A stretch of DNA of 41,734 nt. Source: Symsagittifera roscoffensis (Eukaryota > Xenacoelomorpha > Acoela > Convolutidae). The position numbers were made by a program, and so were the translations under genes. Shown one piece after another: positions 1 through 8,888 of the stretch. How positions within the stretch are numbered: position 1 is the first letter of the stretch; every line of letters begins with the position of its first letter. Location: positions 1-41,734 of the forward strand of contig NW_026971282.1 of assembly GCF_963678635.1 (NCBI RefSeq), written 5' to 3'. The notes under the pieces were generated by a model. It did not search any database. It was not told the DNA's origin and saw only the letters and a program-made list of their open reading frames with translations.

Positions 1-204
1 CTGTGATGATGTAATTCCATTTGCAGTACTGTACCATCGTCCACCAATCGTATTTTACATGTAATTACTATCGTAGTTTTGGTGGTAGGCGAACAAGCCG
101 AAAGGTTTGCTGTAAGTTGTAATTACCATCGTATTTTACCATCGTCCTCCATCGTGCTTTATCAGCGTCGACCAACCGAATTAAAAATGTTGAAGACTAT
201 ACAG
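1..204. other. Non-coding stretch with short direct repeats
   Basis: No gene is visible. The octamer accatcgt and close variants recur irregularly, for example around 33, 126 and 140, mixed with tgtaattac. This looks like a decayed short-unit repeat or the inner end of the repeat that follows. No function is assigned. Confidence 0.4.
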
Positions 205-221
205 ATTTGAACGTATTGAAA

Positions 222-271
222 AACAAAACAAAAACTATTCAATACCTTTGTTGAATAGTTTTTGTTTTGTT
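222..271. repeat. Perfect 21-bp inverted repeat (hairpin)
   Basis: The arm 222-242 is the exact reverse complement of 251-271, with an 8-base loop (tacctttg). The paralogous copy near 23692 keeps only the left arm and the start of the loop, so the hairpin was gained or lost after the two copies separated. It could be a tiny foldback insertion or a small-RNA-like hairpin; nothing distinguishes these. Confidence 0.85.
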
Positions 272-400
272 ATATAACTATTCAAAAACACGAACTCGAC
301 GGCAAGACTTGACTGTACTGCTAAAATTAATTTTCAGTCACTTTTGACAAATATTTATTTTGTGCGCAAAGAATTCATCTAGTAAGAACAATATTTATAG

Positions 401-939
401 TTCCGGTTATCGGTACGAAAGTAACGGAATATTTGTGCTTGGGGTGGGTTTTTTTTCTTCTGACAAATTTCGACTTTTTAACTAGCCATTTTTGACAGAA
501 ATTTTTTACGTCATTCGAAAAGTATTGTTGTCCTGAGCTTAAATTTGAAAAGATATTTCACCTGTGATCATTTTTTTGTAAAGTTACGGGGGTTTAAACA
601 TTGCCATTTTGGCCAATTTGGGACAATTAACGCGCGTTATAATTCGCGCTATTAACGCGTAAGCGGAGAGCTAATCCGTCTCAGAAATCGTTCCAAATTG
701 GTTGAAAAAGGCTTATTTGCCATAATTGATTTGTTACAAGGAGCGAAACCTATATATTTTTTTTTATATGGCGTGTGGGGAGATGATTTTCATTAAAAAT
801 TTCAAACTTTAGAAAAAAAAAATTTTATTTTATTTTAATAAATTTAATTTTTAATGTTATTACTGCTCCATAATACTTTAAAAGGCAGTCGGAACATTCA
901 GGGTTTCACCCTGATAGGGGCAGTTTTGTTTATTTATTG
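401..939. mobile_element. About 530-bp repeat unit, copy 1
   Basis: First of two tandem units, with a third at 29253-29789. Each starts near cgaaagtaacggaatatttg, has a CG-rich palindromic core (aattaacgcg... followed by acgcgtaagcgg) and ends with a stem-loop tail. In this unit 899-904 pairs perfectly with 908-913 around TTC. A wider stem, actgctcc with ggggcagt, brackets it. No ORF. The conserved CG core in an AT-rich setting suggests a functional terminus or a transcribed non-coding unit; the element class is unknown. Confidence 0.7.
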
Positions 940-1467
940 TTCCGACTTTCGATACGAAAGTAACGGAATATTTGTGCTCGGGGTGGGTTTTTTTCTTCAG
1001 ACAAATTTCGACTTTTTAACTAGCCATTTTTGACGGAACTTTTTTAGATCATTCGAAAGGTATTGCTGCCCTGAGCTCAAACTGGAAAGATATTTTACTT
1101 GCGATCTTTTTTGTAAAATTACGGGGGTTTAAGGATTGGCATTTTGGACAATTTGGGACAATTAACGCGCGATATGTTTCGCGCTAGTAACGCGTAAGCG
1201 GAGAGTTAATCCGTGTTAGAAATTATTCCAAATTGGTTGAAAATAGCTCACTTTCCATAATTGATTTGTTACAAGGAGCGAAATCTATCCTTTTGTACTT
1301 TATATGGCGTGTGGGGAGATGATTTTCAAAAAAATTCAAATTTTAGGAAAAAAATTTGTCATTTTGTTTTATTTCATTTAATTTTTGCATGTTATTACTG
1401 CTCCATAGACCTTAAGAGGCACTCGGAACATTCAGGGTCATACCTTGATAAGAACAGTCTTGTTTTG
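940..1467. mobile_element. About 530-bp repeat unit, copy 2
   Basis: Tandem partner of 401-939. Its 5' end has a perfect 7-bp hairpin (945-951 with 955-961, loop ATA). The 3' stem-loop of unit 1 is present but less perfect here. The pair sits inside the left dispersed repeat at a point that is uninterrupted in the right copy around 23820-23850, which supports insertion as a mobile or amplified unit. The ORF starting at 1261 uses a TTG start and is not believed. Confidence 0.7.
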
Positions 1468-2690
1468 TAATTAGAACAACTAAAATGACTAAAGCAACAA
1501 AAAAAATAAAAAGAGCCACAAAACAATTAATCCGAACATTTAATCCTCCAAATTTCAAAATCTGCTTTATAATGACCACAATTTTTTGAACATTTAAAAA
1601 TCCGTCAAGATAATAAATCCGACAAGATAATAAAAAATGGCGAGAGAATAAAATCTGCAAAAAAAAGTTATTCATTCATTCTAAAGTGTAGTTACTACGG
1701 GGGTTAATACACTTGCTCAAAAACGCTAAACTTGCCGTGCCACGCAAATAACATACTTCTGAGCAAGACGTTGCGGATTGAGGGAAAGGGAGCAAGAGAT
1801 GGAGCACACGCACCCCTGCCCCTCAGCAGTTTGAGCCTGTTTTGGTTATATTTTAAGACATCAGTTTTGGCTGCTCGACCCTAAAATGATTCTAAAGGAT
1901 TTTTCGTCGCCAATATATACTCATTATGAGAAGGAAGCGTGCGATGAAAAAAATCTGAAGGAAAAATAGAGTTTAGTCATATTCGAGCGTCATTGTTTAA
2001 TAAGCTAATTGCCAACAATTTTTGAAAAAAGACTCAAAAACGTAAAAAGAAAAAATTTTGAAAAATTTCAAACACTTTTCAGTTTTTTCTCAAGTTTTTT
2101 AATATTTCCAGCTTTTGATTCCCAAAATTGGGCTGAAAGTTTCCCGAAACTACCTCTTCTTGAATAAATTTTTGTTTTAAAGGCTGATATTAAGCTTATT
2201 TGAGCTTTTGTAAGCATATAAATTCACCTTATTAGCTCAAATTTAGACCAAAAATAAAAATTTTCCAACCAGTTTTTCTCGAAACTGTAAAAAAAAAATT
2301 CAAATTATTATTTGTGCTACTTGATTTTGCGTGGAAAACAAAAAACAAAATTAACTAAAACACGCTGGAATGCAAAATTCTGCCACATTTTCAGTCACAT
2401 TTACAGAACTAGTTGTAAGTACAGCCTTGAACCTCCGACAATGAAGGCTATGAATCTGCAACCTGCTCTCCGAGTCTTGGACGCGAGATTTACAGCAAAC
2501 ACTTGCCAATAAAGCAGACAACAGATGCTATGCAGTATTCAGCGCTACATATTGTGATTATATTATCAGTGCCACCAAATGAGTTAACACTTTTAACAAA
2601 CACTTTTAACTACGGTTTAAGTTCGACAAAAAGGTTGCATTGTACTATCCCACGACGCCTTGTTTCTGTAATAGGGTTAAAAAAACACTG

Positions 2691-2954
2691 AAAATGCTCG
2701 TAAGTGGTCTTTTGTAAGAAAGCAAAAATTATTCTATTTCAAATAAAACATTTTCTTTTGTATGCTCTTAAGCAAGCTTCAGTAACAAATTGAAAAACGT
2801 CATGCGAAGTTCTTTACGAAGAAGTTAGATAAATCACTGCATGGTACTCGAATTTCAACGCAACTTTATAGTATTACACCAACAAAATACTACTTCCTAC
2901 AAAACTTTAATACATTGCATCACTTGTTTAAAATTTATTACTTTGCGTGAGTTC
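2691..2954. other. Gap holding the presumed 3' end of the polymerase gene
   Basis: No ORF. On the minus strand an AATAAA hexamer lies at 2934-2939, 16 bases beyond the TAA stop of the polymerase relic (2955-2957). It is a plausible polyadenylation signal for that gene. The rest is AT-rich with no other recognisable feature. Confidence 0.45.
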
Positions 2955-3330
2955 TTATAAGTTCAATGGTTTTGTATGAATTCCATCATCTTGTACTTGT
3001 CTTTTTGGATAAAAACAGCTTAGTCCTTTTATTGTCTGTTCATGTGTGGCCACCATGTGGTTTGTAGTTCTTAATCCTCTGCTAGTAGATGTAAGGTTAT
3101 TTGCTTCATCAACCACTCTCATGTACTTTGACATTGGACCGTCTCCAGAATCTTCTAGAACCTTTTTGTTCAAACCTTTACTGCCGAATTTGAACTTGTC
3201 TGACTTGTTGTCATAGCAGCAATATGTCTTGCTACACAAACATAGCATTTCTGTACATCTAAAATCTTCTTTGAAAAGTCCTGTTTCCCGCTTATTATGC
3301 TTTTTATGCGTATTGCAACACGTTCGAGGG
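2955..3330 (-). pseudogene. Polymerase relic, C-terminal part
   Basis: The shifted frame gives a Cys-rich segment (RTCC... then MLCLCSKTYCCYD, possibly metal-binding) followed by a thumb-like region ending in a TAA at 2955-2957. The ordinary length and the AATAAA 16 bases downstream suggest this is the true end of the gene rather than a truncation. Confidence 0.7.
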
Positions 3331-3868
3331 AAAAATTAGATTTTGCGTCCGCCTTGAAAGAGTCTCTACAGTCATTTTCCCTCCTTTTTTCCCAAGCAGC
3401 TCTCTTATCTGGTTGGATACAGTCGTATAAATTCTCCTCCACAAGAGCTAAGTAGAGGGATTCTGTGTCCATCTCTAACATTTCAAATTTGCCTACATCA
3501 CAGAACTTGTCAAAGCAGTTATAGTAGAGATCCAACATTCTCAGTTTCGCATACTGCAGTATAAAAAATCCAACGACGATGGGTTCACTATGTTCAATGG
3601 TTGATTTCAACAACTCCACCTCAAACAGAACTTTTTCAACTGTGTTCAATCTTTTGAACAATGGTTCATTGATTGCCCTATGAGTTTTTTCATCATTCAG
3701 ATATTTTGTGATGGTATGTCTCGATCTATCCATGAAGTGATATCCATACGAGGAATTACCCAAAAGTTTCATTGTTTCTGCTACAACTTTTGATAGAGGG
3801 TTTTCATCTCTTTCTCTTCTAGCATCAATCACTGACTGAACGAAATTTTTGTGGAGTATACTGAACAA
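3325..3868 (-). pseudogene. Polymerase relic, motifs B and C
   Basis: Motif B is intact as KLLGNSSYGY (residues 34-43 of this frame, 3740-3769). Motif C reads MDTES where DTDS is the rule; the Glu codon is 3461-3463. Glu instead of the second Asp is rarely tolerated in active family B enzymes. The frame is lost near 3327 inside the region after motif C and is continued by the C-terminal piece. Confidence 0.85.
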
Positions 3869-4103
3869 GTCGGTAAGTTTTGGTGCATTGCAAGCCGAGT
3901 TCCAAATAAAAGTTGAACAGAGGATTTCTAACTGTTCCGTTTTCTAGTTTGGAACTAGATATCAGCATTCTCTGAGAATGTTTTAACCTTTCGTTCTCGA
4001 TTGCATAGTTTTTCATGTAATCTCCAAAATCGTTTCTTACCACTTCAGTGTTTCTGAAAATTGGAGGAAAATTAACAAATTTTGATTTTGATCTAAATTG
4101 CAC
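3825..4103 (-). pseudogene. Polymerase relic, pre-motif B segment
   Basis: A 92-codon frame with no ATG (it opens at GTG) continues directly from the fragment upstream. It has an NFPPIFRNTEV block and a FYLELGLQCTKTYRLVQY block before the frame is lost near 3845. It is a bridge between the palm insertion and the motif B fragment. Confidence 0.65.
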
Positions 4104-4605
4104 TAAACGTAGCCAAAAAGAGCTCCATCTTTTGTTTTTGCCTGAAGATAGTCTGTAGAAGTAGGTCTTTTGCAGGGAAAATGGGTTCTGACGTGATTTT
4201 TGATCTTGTCATTGGTTTTGAAACTTTCCCACCACTCACACTCCCACATTTCTTCAACTTTGGATCTTTTCTCTTTTATGTATTCCCGTCTCATATCATC
4301 CATCTCTCTCTTCTTGTTTGCTTGCTCAATATACTGATCTGTTAAGGATGGGCGAGCTTCTTGACAAGAACAGAAATGGTAGTAACATCCCATTGCTTCG
4401 AACACTGTTTTACATTGATCGAAGTAACCGTCCACATTAAAACAGTCGATTTTTTTCTGTTTTCTGTTTGTAAAAAAACTCTCAATTTTACATTCTGGTC
4501 TTGTTTCTTGATAAGAAGACATGACCATATTCTCAAAGTTGCGAGTTTGATTATTTCTAGCCTTGAGTTTCTGCATATCAGTGTCAAACTCCCATCTCGT
4601 GTACA
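4103..4605 (-). pseudogene. Polymerase relic, palm insertion (TPR region)
   Basis: The open frame begins around RWEFDTD and runs about 165 codons. It is rich in Cys, His, Lys and Glu, with a central CFNVDGYFDQCKTVFEAMG block. In protein-primed polymerases the stretch between motifs A and B carries insertions; its position fits, but the fold cannot be shown here. It ends in GYV followed by a stop at a frameshift. Confidence 0.65.
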
Positions 4606-4919
4606 GCCTGTTGTCTTATCTTGACACATTGAGAAAGGGCAGGCTGACTTGCATAAATTCCAACGATCGATTTACATACATTCGATGAGTTTTTGATTAA
4701 TGTTCCATCAACTACAGCTTTTCGAGTGAATACAGTGCAAGGTCCACCAGTCATGTCTTCTCGAATTTTTTCACACAAATCTTTATCACTTTCGCAAAAT
4801 GGATAAAACTTGCATTTTGTAGATTTGTGTAGACATATGTTTGCTAGATTTGGAAGTATGCATCCAGGTTTTAACATATCTATCCCCTTGTTATGATAAA
4901 ACTGAATCATTTTTTGCAT
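4584..4919 (-). pseudogene. Polymerase relic, palm motif A region (Asp lost)
   Basis: The fragment includes a Cys/His-containing stretch, then TGGPCTVFTRKAV and the palm sequence SIVGIYASQ. Family B motif A is expected to carry a metal-binding Asp where this copy has Tyr (codon 4653-4655), a single-base change from GAT to TAT. Immediately after, two frameshifts scramble the Leu-Tyr-Pro part. This copy could not polymerise even if the frame were intact. Confidence 0.75.
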
Positions 4920-5208
4920 TGCCTCCAGGGTTTGAACTGTACCACTTCAAAGAGTCTTTGAACACTGTCATTCCGTTTTCATTCCAAGCATCTTGTAAGA
5001 TAAGGTAAAAATCCAAACCAGATGAAGGAACATCCTTGACTTGAAGTTTTTTCAGTGCCTGTTGTTCGTCAAGTCCATTCTTTCTCAGCTTCTTATAATC
5101 AATGAAGTCTTTGTCTAGAGGATTGTTGCTTCTAAGTTTACTGAAAAAGGCTTCAAACGATGGCGATTTGGGTAAATCAAGTTTGTCTGGGTTATCAAAC
5201 AACTCATA
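4891..5208 (-). pseudogene. Polymerase relic, motif III to pre-palm region
   Basis: An open frame of about 100 codons begins with YELFDN and continues through a Lys/Leu-rich region typical of the segment between exonuclease and palm in long protein-primed-type polymerases. It runs out of frame near 4905 and is continued by the ATG-started fragment at 4919. No catalytic residues are expected here beyond the opening motif. Confidence 0.7.
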
Positions 5209-5765
5209 GGGAAAAATCGCTGCTAGCTCTATAGGCTTCGAAAAAGGAGTTCAAAGTAGTTGCTCCACCCAGAAACTTCATTATGTTGAGAAATTGTACA
5301 TCTCCAAATTTGAAGGAAATGAAATCATTTGCTTTTTTGATGACTGATGTTTCTTGTTCCTTATCACGAGTAAAATGAGGGATCAAGTATGACTCGATCA
5401 AATTCAAATCATATCTACCGCTGTTAAATCCAAAAACAGGTAAGTTATCTACATATCTCTCCAGATGTTGTTTCAAATCGATGAGTTGATTTTTCTGAAT
5501 TCGCAAGAATTTTGTTGACATATCTGCTTCTTCTGAATCTTCAATACATTCGTCTTTGTACTCAAATTTGTTACTTGAATAGTTTTTACCACGTTCGTTC
5601 AGCTGATAAACAATCTTTTTCATTCTCTACAATATGTTGAAATTTTTTTCTCATCTCTACCTTTCTTTGTTCAGCCAACAGCTCGAGGTTGCTTACAAAA
5701 TCATTTATCAAGTTCTGTGGATCCTTGTTGAACAAAAAAATGGGTTCATCAATCAAAATCGATGA
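5204..5765 (-). pseudogene. Polymerase relic, exonuclease motif II part
   Basis: Residues continue from the TGA to about 5640, then shift frame into the segment 5204-5623. That segment contains GFNSGRYDLN, a clear exonuclease motif II with Asn and Asp metal-site residues. Near 5205 another shift is needed to read YELFD (5194-5208), which matches the Y-x3-D motif III. The proofreading module is therefore recognisable in full, though split over frames. Confidence 0.8.
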
Positions 5766-6234
5766 TCAAGAGATTAAAATTGGTAGTTGTTTTCCGATCC
5801 AGGTAGTAGTTTGCGTCTCTTTTAGTTCTTCTATAGGAACACAAATTGACTCGAAGTCGAAAATTGCTAGATTTTTGAAAAGCTTGTTGTCTTTAGAAAC
5901 TGGAAGACTGAATCCTTCTAGCTTTTCAAATAAGGTTTCTCGAAGCTCATACACGTTCTTTGGGTAAATATGTTTCACTCGGTCCTTGCATCTCAGAAGA
6001 TGTTTGTTAAAACTGTCGGATTTATTAAAAAATGTCACAGCTAGGGCATCGAAAGCACGTAAAGAAACTATCCATATCATTTGTATGAATCAGGTGGTTG
6101 TTAAATTTCAGTAATTTGACTGTTTTATCAAATCTTCTGATACTTCGTCGAGCTAGTTCTCCTACATATTCTCCTTCTTGAACATCGAAATCGTATATAA
6201 AAATGTTTCTTTGAACATCTTCCTCGACAACAGG
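5766..6234 (-). pseudogene. Polymerase relic, second finger and exonuclease motif I
   Basis: The frame from 6234 runs to about 6030, where a frameshift inside a CxxC...HxxxxC finger-like block moves reading into the frame of 5766-6080. That fragment holds LAIFDFESI, the Asp-x-Glu of the 3'-5' exonuclease motif I (Asp codon at 5856-5858). It ends at a TGA (5766-5768), after which the same frame reads on to about 5640. Confidence 0.75.
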
Positions 6235-6840
6235 TTAGTCTTCTACTGAAACTCCACGAAAGCTCTTACGATTATAACCAGACTTTGATACAAATTCTGT
6301 AAAGTATCTAGAATTGTCAGAGTCGAGATCACTATGTCCGTTCATGTACATTGCCAATGCACGGAAAAGACACAAATGATCTTTGTAAGGTTCCTTGTCT
6401 TTGTTAAATAAAAGATAATTCATTTGCGTATGTCGTAGTAAAGGTTCGGGTAAGACAGAGTCCGGACATCCCATTGGAAAGTTTTTGAGCAAAGCTGCAA
6501 AAATTGTGACGTTAGTAATCGACTTGAATCGCCACTTTGTGTTTTTACGTTCTTGGGTACACTGCTCCACAATATCAAAATTTTCCACTTTTGCTTGGAT
6601 TGTTATCAAATCCGCTTTCGTACAAAGTAAGTGGGATTTTTCAAACAATGTATGGTTTTTTTTGGGCGTAGAAATATCGATAATCACCAGTCTCAATATT
6701 TCGAAGAACAAAACCGAGAGCAATGTTGATTTTAGCGGCAGAATCGAGCTTGTTGAAGACTTATTCAATTTCTCGTTGATTATTTTAGTGTCTAATTTGG
6801 ACATTTGGAAGTTAAAAACCTTGTGTCTCCCATTTTCCAT
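6235..6840 (-). pseudogene. Polymerase relic, N-terminal linker domain
   Basis: This continues in the same frame as the zinc-finger part, about 200 codons to a TAA at 6235-6237. The second half contains the block DHLCLFRALAMYMNG, whose Cys-led helix faintly recalls the start of cysteine-protease-like folds; this is speculative. The frame stays readable after the stop down to about 6030. A + strand ORF at 6485-6865 is the antisense shadow. Confidence 0.7.
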
Positions 6841-7203
6841 CTACGTATCCACCAGAAAATGTTGACAAGCACTAAGTTCCTCCTTTAGTTTTTCACCATG
6901 TTCTCCTTCTTCCTCCACAATCTTGTTCAAGTCGGCCACCGTATCACTGGGTTTTCGTTGTTTTGCTCCATTTTCTTTTCTCCGATCTTGTTGGAGAGAG
7001 TAGTAACTTGGGAATTCTTGTTCACAAGAAAGGTAAACCGTCGACTGCTTCGAACTTGGTTGAGCATGCTTCTTAGCCATATGATAGTTCATTTCTTGTT
7101 GATTATAAGTAAAACACTTACAATCAGGGCAAAAAATAACTCCATTAGACAGATGTCCACAGTCTCCACACTTCTTTTTCTCGTTTTGGTTGAGACCAGG
7201 CAT
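6841..7203 (-). pseudogene. Polymerase relic, N-terminal zinc-finger part
   Basis: This is 120 residues from an ATG to an in-frame TAG. The zinc ligands are Cys12, Cys15, Cys25, Cys28, His41 and His46, followed by a charged, probably coiled linker rich in Glu and Lys. The ligand spacing and the opening MPxLNxNE match the exon duplicated at 13347 and 14065 on the other strand. The TAG is followed in the same frame by the next fragment, so it is either an inactivating stop or, less likely, a readthrough site. Confidence 0.75.
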
Positions 7204-7207
7204 TATC

Positions 7208-7216
7208 TAAGAAAAA
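7208..7216 (-). promoter_or_regulatory. Splice-acceptor-like site before the polymerase ATG
   Basis: On the minus strand ttttcttag ends five bases before the start codon, as expected for a 5'-UTR intron. The homologous exon at 13347 also has an acceptor (ctttcag) a few bases before its ATG, so the arrangement is shared between relatives. Confidence 0.5.
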
Positions 7217-7339
7217 CTTGTGATTTTAGAAATGTTCCAAAATTAAAAACTTAAAGCAACAATTGAATAAAAATACTTATTTTTTATTTTCGCGAAGTAA
7301 CCAATTGTAAAACTTGAAGTAAATATCAATTAATTGTTT

Positions 7340-7347
7340 CTGATTGG
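7340..7347 (-). promoter_or_regulatory. CCAAT box
   Basis: ctgattgg on the + strand is CCAATCAG on the minus strand, the core bound by NF-Y in animals. It lies between the TATA-like box and the polymerase start. A second box, in the opposite sense, is at 7617-7624. Confidence 0.45.
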
Positions 7348-7384
7348 CGAACAAAATGAATGATTTAACCCAAAAAAATGAGCG

Positions 7385-7392
7385 TATTTATA
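7385..7392 (-). promoter_or_regulatory. TATA box
   Basis: tatttata on the + strand reads TATAAATA on the minus strand, a canonical TATA box 45 bases downstream of the TGACGTCA cluster and about 180 bases upstream of the polymerase ATG. A transcription start near 7355 is inferred. Confidence 0.5.
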
Positions 7393-7399
7393 CTAGCAA

Positions 7400-7580
7400 T
7401 GAGGTCATCGCTTACGCAATTTTCTTTTGATGATAATGACGTCATTCTTTGAATAGAAGTGACGTCACCGCCTACGCAATATTCCTTTTCTGGTAATGAC
7501 GTCATTCTATAAAAAGAAGTGACGTCACCATCCACGAAATATTCCTTTTATGGTATTGTTGTCATCGCCTACGTCATTCC
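7400..7580. promoter_or_regulatory. Tandem 60-bp repeat with four perfect TGACGTCA (CRE) sites
   Basis: Perfect palindromes TGACGTCA occur at 7437, 7460, 7497 and 7520. The spacing is 23, 37 and 23, i.e. two sites per 60-bp unit. Decayed units flank them (gaggtcatcg near 7401, gtcatcgcctacgtcatt near 7561). TGACGTCA is the CREB/ATF consensus in animals. The cluster lies just upstream of a TATA box oriented toward the polymerase relic and so looks like an enhancer-promoter of that gene, possibly shared with the divergent ORF at 7678. Confidence 0.7.
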
Positions 7581-7677
7581 TTCGAATGTTCTAGAATTTT
7601 CGAGAAAATTTTTCAACCAATCAGAACTAAGCAGTTTCTAGACATAACTTTGAATCAAAAAAAATCATTTTTGAAGA

Positions 7678-7944
7678 ATGTCATCTAAAAAGCATTTGAA
7701 CTTCCCTGAATTACTCTACAAGAAAAAAGAAAATATTCAGTGTGATTTCCTTATTGATGAAATAGATGTAAATTCTTAATTTTTTCACAATTTTTTGGAC
7801 GTTTATGTAGTCCAAAATAGAGTTCTCCGACTAAGTAAAGGTCTTTTTAGGGAAAGTTACTCAATCAAAGAGTTTATTTTCGATTCACATATTGCTTATC
7901 AAATCTATAAACTTACTGCTGATTTAGACCTGAATAGAAAATGA
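7678..7944 (+). pseudogene. Small broken ORF divergent from the polymerase
   Basis: The frame from ATG 7678 reads 88 residues to TGA 7942-7944, interrupted once by a TAA at codon 34 (7777-7779). Its composition is protein-like: an acidic first part (DFLIDEID) and a second part with RVLRLSKGLFRESYSIKEF. A CCAAT box in sense orientation lies 54 bases upstream and the CRE cluster lies beyond it, so it may share a bidirectional promoter with the polymerase. The family is not recognised, and chance cannot be excluded for so short a frame. Confidence 0.35.
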
Positions 7945-8357
7945 ATTCTATTTATTTTGAAAAATTATTTAAAAAGTCGTACGATAAAGTTTCAAAGACT
8001 ATTTTTGTTTCCTACCCATCTCCCCAATTTGTCAAAACTGCCCTGCAAAGTTCTTTTTTGCTCCATTTCTTTAAACATTTTCAAAGTTCATAATCTTGCA
8101 TGACTTTCTCAAATCTACATCAAAATCAAAAAACTTGACTATCTACTCAAAAATCAGCATTTTTTATCCATTATTCCAAAAAATTCAATTTACTTGATGA
8201 GAAGACTTGTAGATATGCTACTTTTATTTTTTTTCCTTCTTTTGCTACTTGTATCGGCAATATTTCGTATTTTTAAAGCAAACAAATTTTGATCATTAAT
8301 TTTTGCGACTGCTTTTGTGTATATTTTTTATTTATATGAAAGATTTATTTCCTTAAA
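7945..8357. other. AT-rich spacer
   Basis: About 400 bases of T-rich sequence with no coding frame, no repeat partner that I could see and no recognisable signals. Confidence 0.4.
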
Positions 8358-8365
8358 AGGTTCCT

Positions 8366-8545
8366 CTGATTGGATACAACAATTAGAACAAAAATGAACA
8401 TTTTTGTGATTGGAAACGACAATACCCAAAATGGAGCTTTGTTTCCAATTTGACACAATTTTTATACAAGAATCCCATAAAAAGAAACTGAAATATGATT
8501 GGAGACGACTACAATCCAAATAAAGAACATCCTTTCTGATTGGTT
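8366..8545. promoter_or_regulatory. Array of gattgg (inverted CCAAT) motifs, unit 1
   Basis: Copies start near 8368, 8408, 8497 and 8538, two of them as ctgattgg, spaced by about 40, 89 and 41 bases. The equivalent array is present in unit 2 and similar arrays lie at 12962-13163 and around 31244. This suggests a promoter module with several NF-Y-type sites, by analogy with animal promoters. Confidence 0.45.
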
Positions 8546-8888
8546 AAACCCACACATTCGAAATGAAGGTACACCTCTCTCTTAACTAAAATTCATTTCA
8601 TTTCAACTTAACTACCGTCAAGAACCTCCTCTCTCAGCTCTAAATATTTTAATTTCAGCTTAACTACCTTCAACTACTTCTCTCGTAACCGTAAAATTTG
8701 TTTTTACTCTGAATCGCTTACGTATTCAACTTCCCTCGCAACTTATTGCTCAAAAAGTTCTTCTCAGTACAAAACAACAACCTTATGTTCTCGGTAGAAT
8801 TTTCGGTTGATTTATTACAAATCCAAGTGCGAGAAACAGTTTGTGGAGTTTTTCTGGCACGAATGGACAGACCAATCAAGTCAGGCAC

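Larger units (their letters stand above)
205..2690. repeat. Dispersed repeat, left copy (interrupted by 401-1467)
   Basis: The parts 205-400 and 1468-2690 match 23685-25700 in the same orientation, with substitutions and small indels. Shared landmarks include the block around aaagaattcatctagtaag, the block ending in tggctgctcgaccctaaaat, and a terminal block with gaacctccgacaa and gtcttggacgc. No convincing reading frame is present; the ORFs here are short and start at non-ATG codons. It is probably an old non-autonomous element or segmental duplication. The only long interruption relative to the right copy is the two-unit insertion at 401-1467. Confidence 0.7.
2955..7203 (-). pseudogene. Decayed family B DNA polymerase with N-terminal zinc finger
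   Basis: Minus-strand reading frames join end to end into one protein of roughly 1,400 residues. In order these are a CxxC/CxxC/HxxxxH zinc finger, a linker, a second finger-like CxxC...HxxxxC block, exonuclease motifs I (DFES), II (GFNSGRYDLN) and III (YELFD), the polymerase motif A region, motif B (KLLGNSSYGY) and motif C (MDTES). Family B enzymes of this lineage extend DNA, often protein-primed, in virus-like transposons and linear plasmids. The gene has at least three in-frame stops (6841-6843, 6235-6237, 5766-5768) and about eight frameshifts. The motif A Asp is Tyr and the second Asp of motif C is Glu, so it is inactive. The start is the ATG at 7203, preceded on its own strand by a splice-acceptor-like ttttcttag. 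Polinton/adintovirus-type ancestry is plausible but unproven; the individual pieces follow as separate entries. Confidence 0.9.

Noticed and set aside
890-930. Helitron 3' end or hammerhead ribozyme in the 530-bp units
   Set aside because: The hairpin is present but no CTRR-type terminus follows, and the hammerhead core CTGATGA...GAAA is not present.
4361-4624. + strand ORF of 87 residues
   Set aside because: Antisense shadow of the polymerase relic; the minus strand carries the recognisable motifs.
6485-7254. + strand ORFs at 6485-6865 and 6898-7254
   Set aside because: Antisense to the zinc-finger and linker parts of the polymerase relic.
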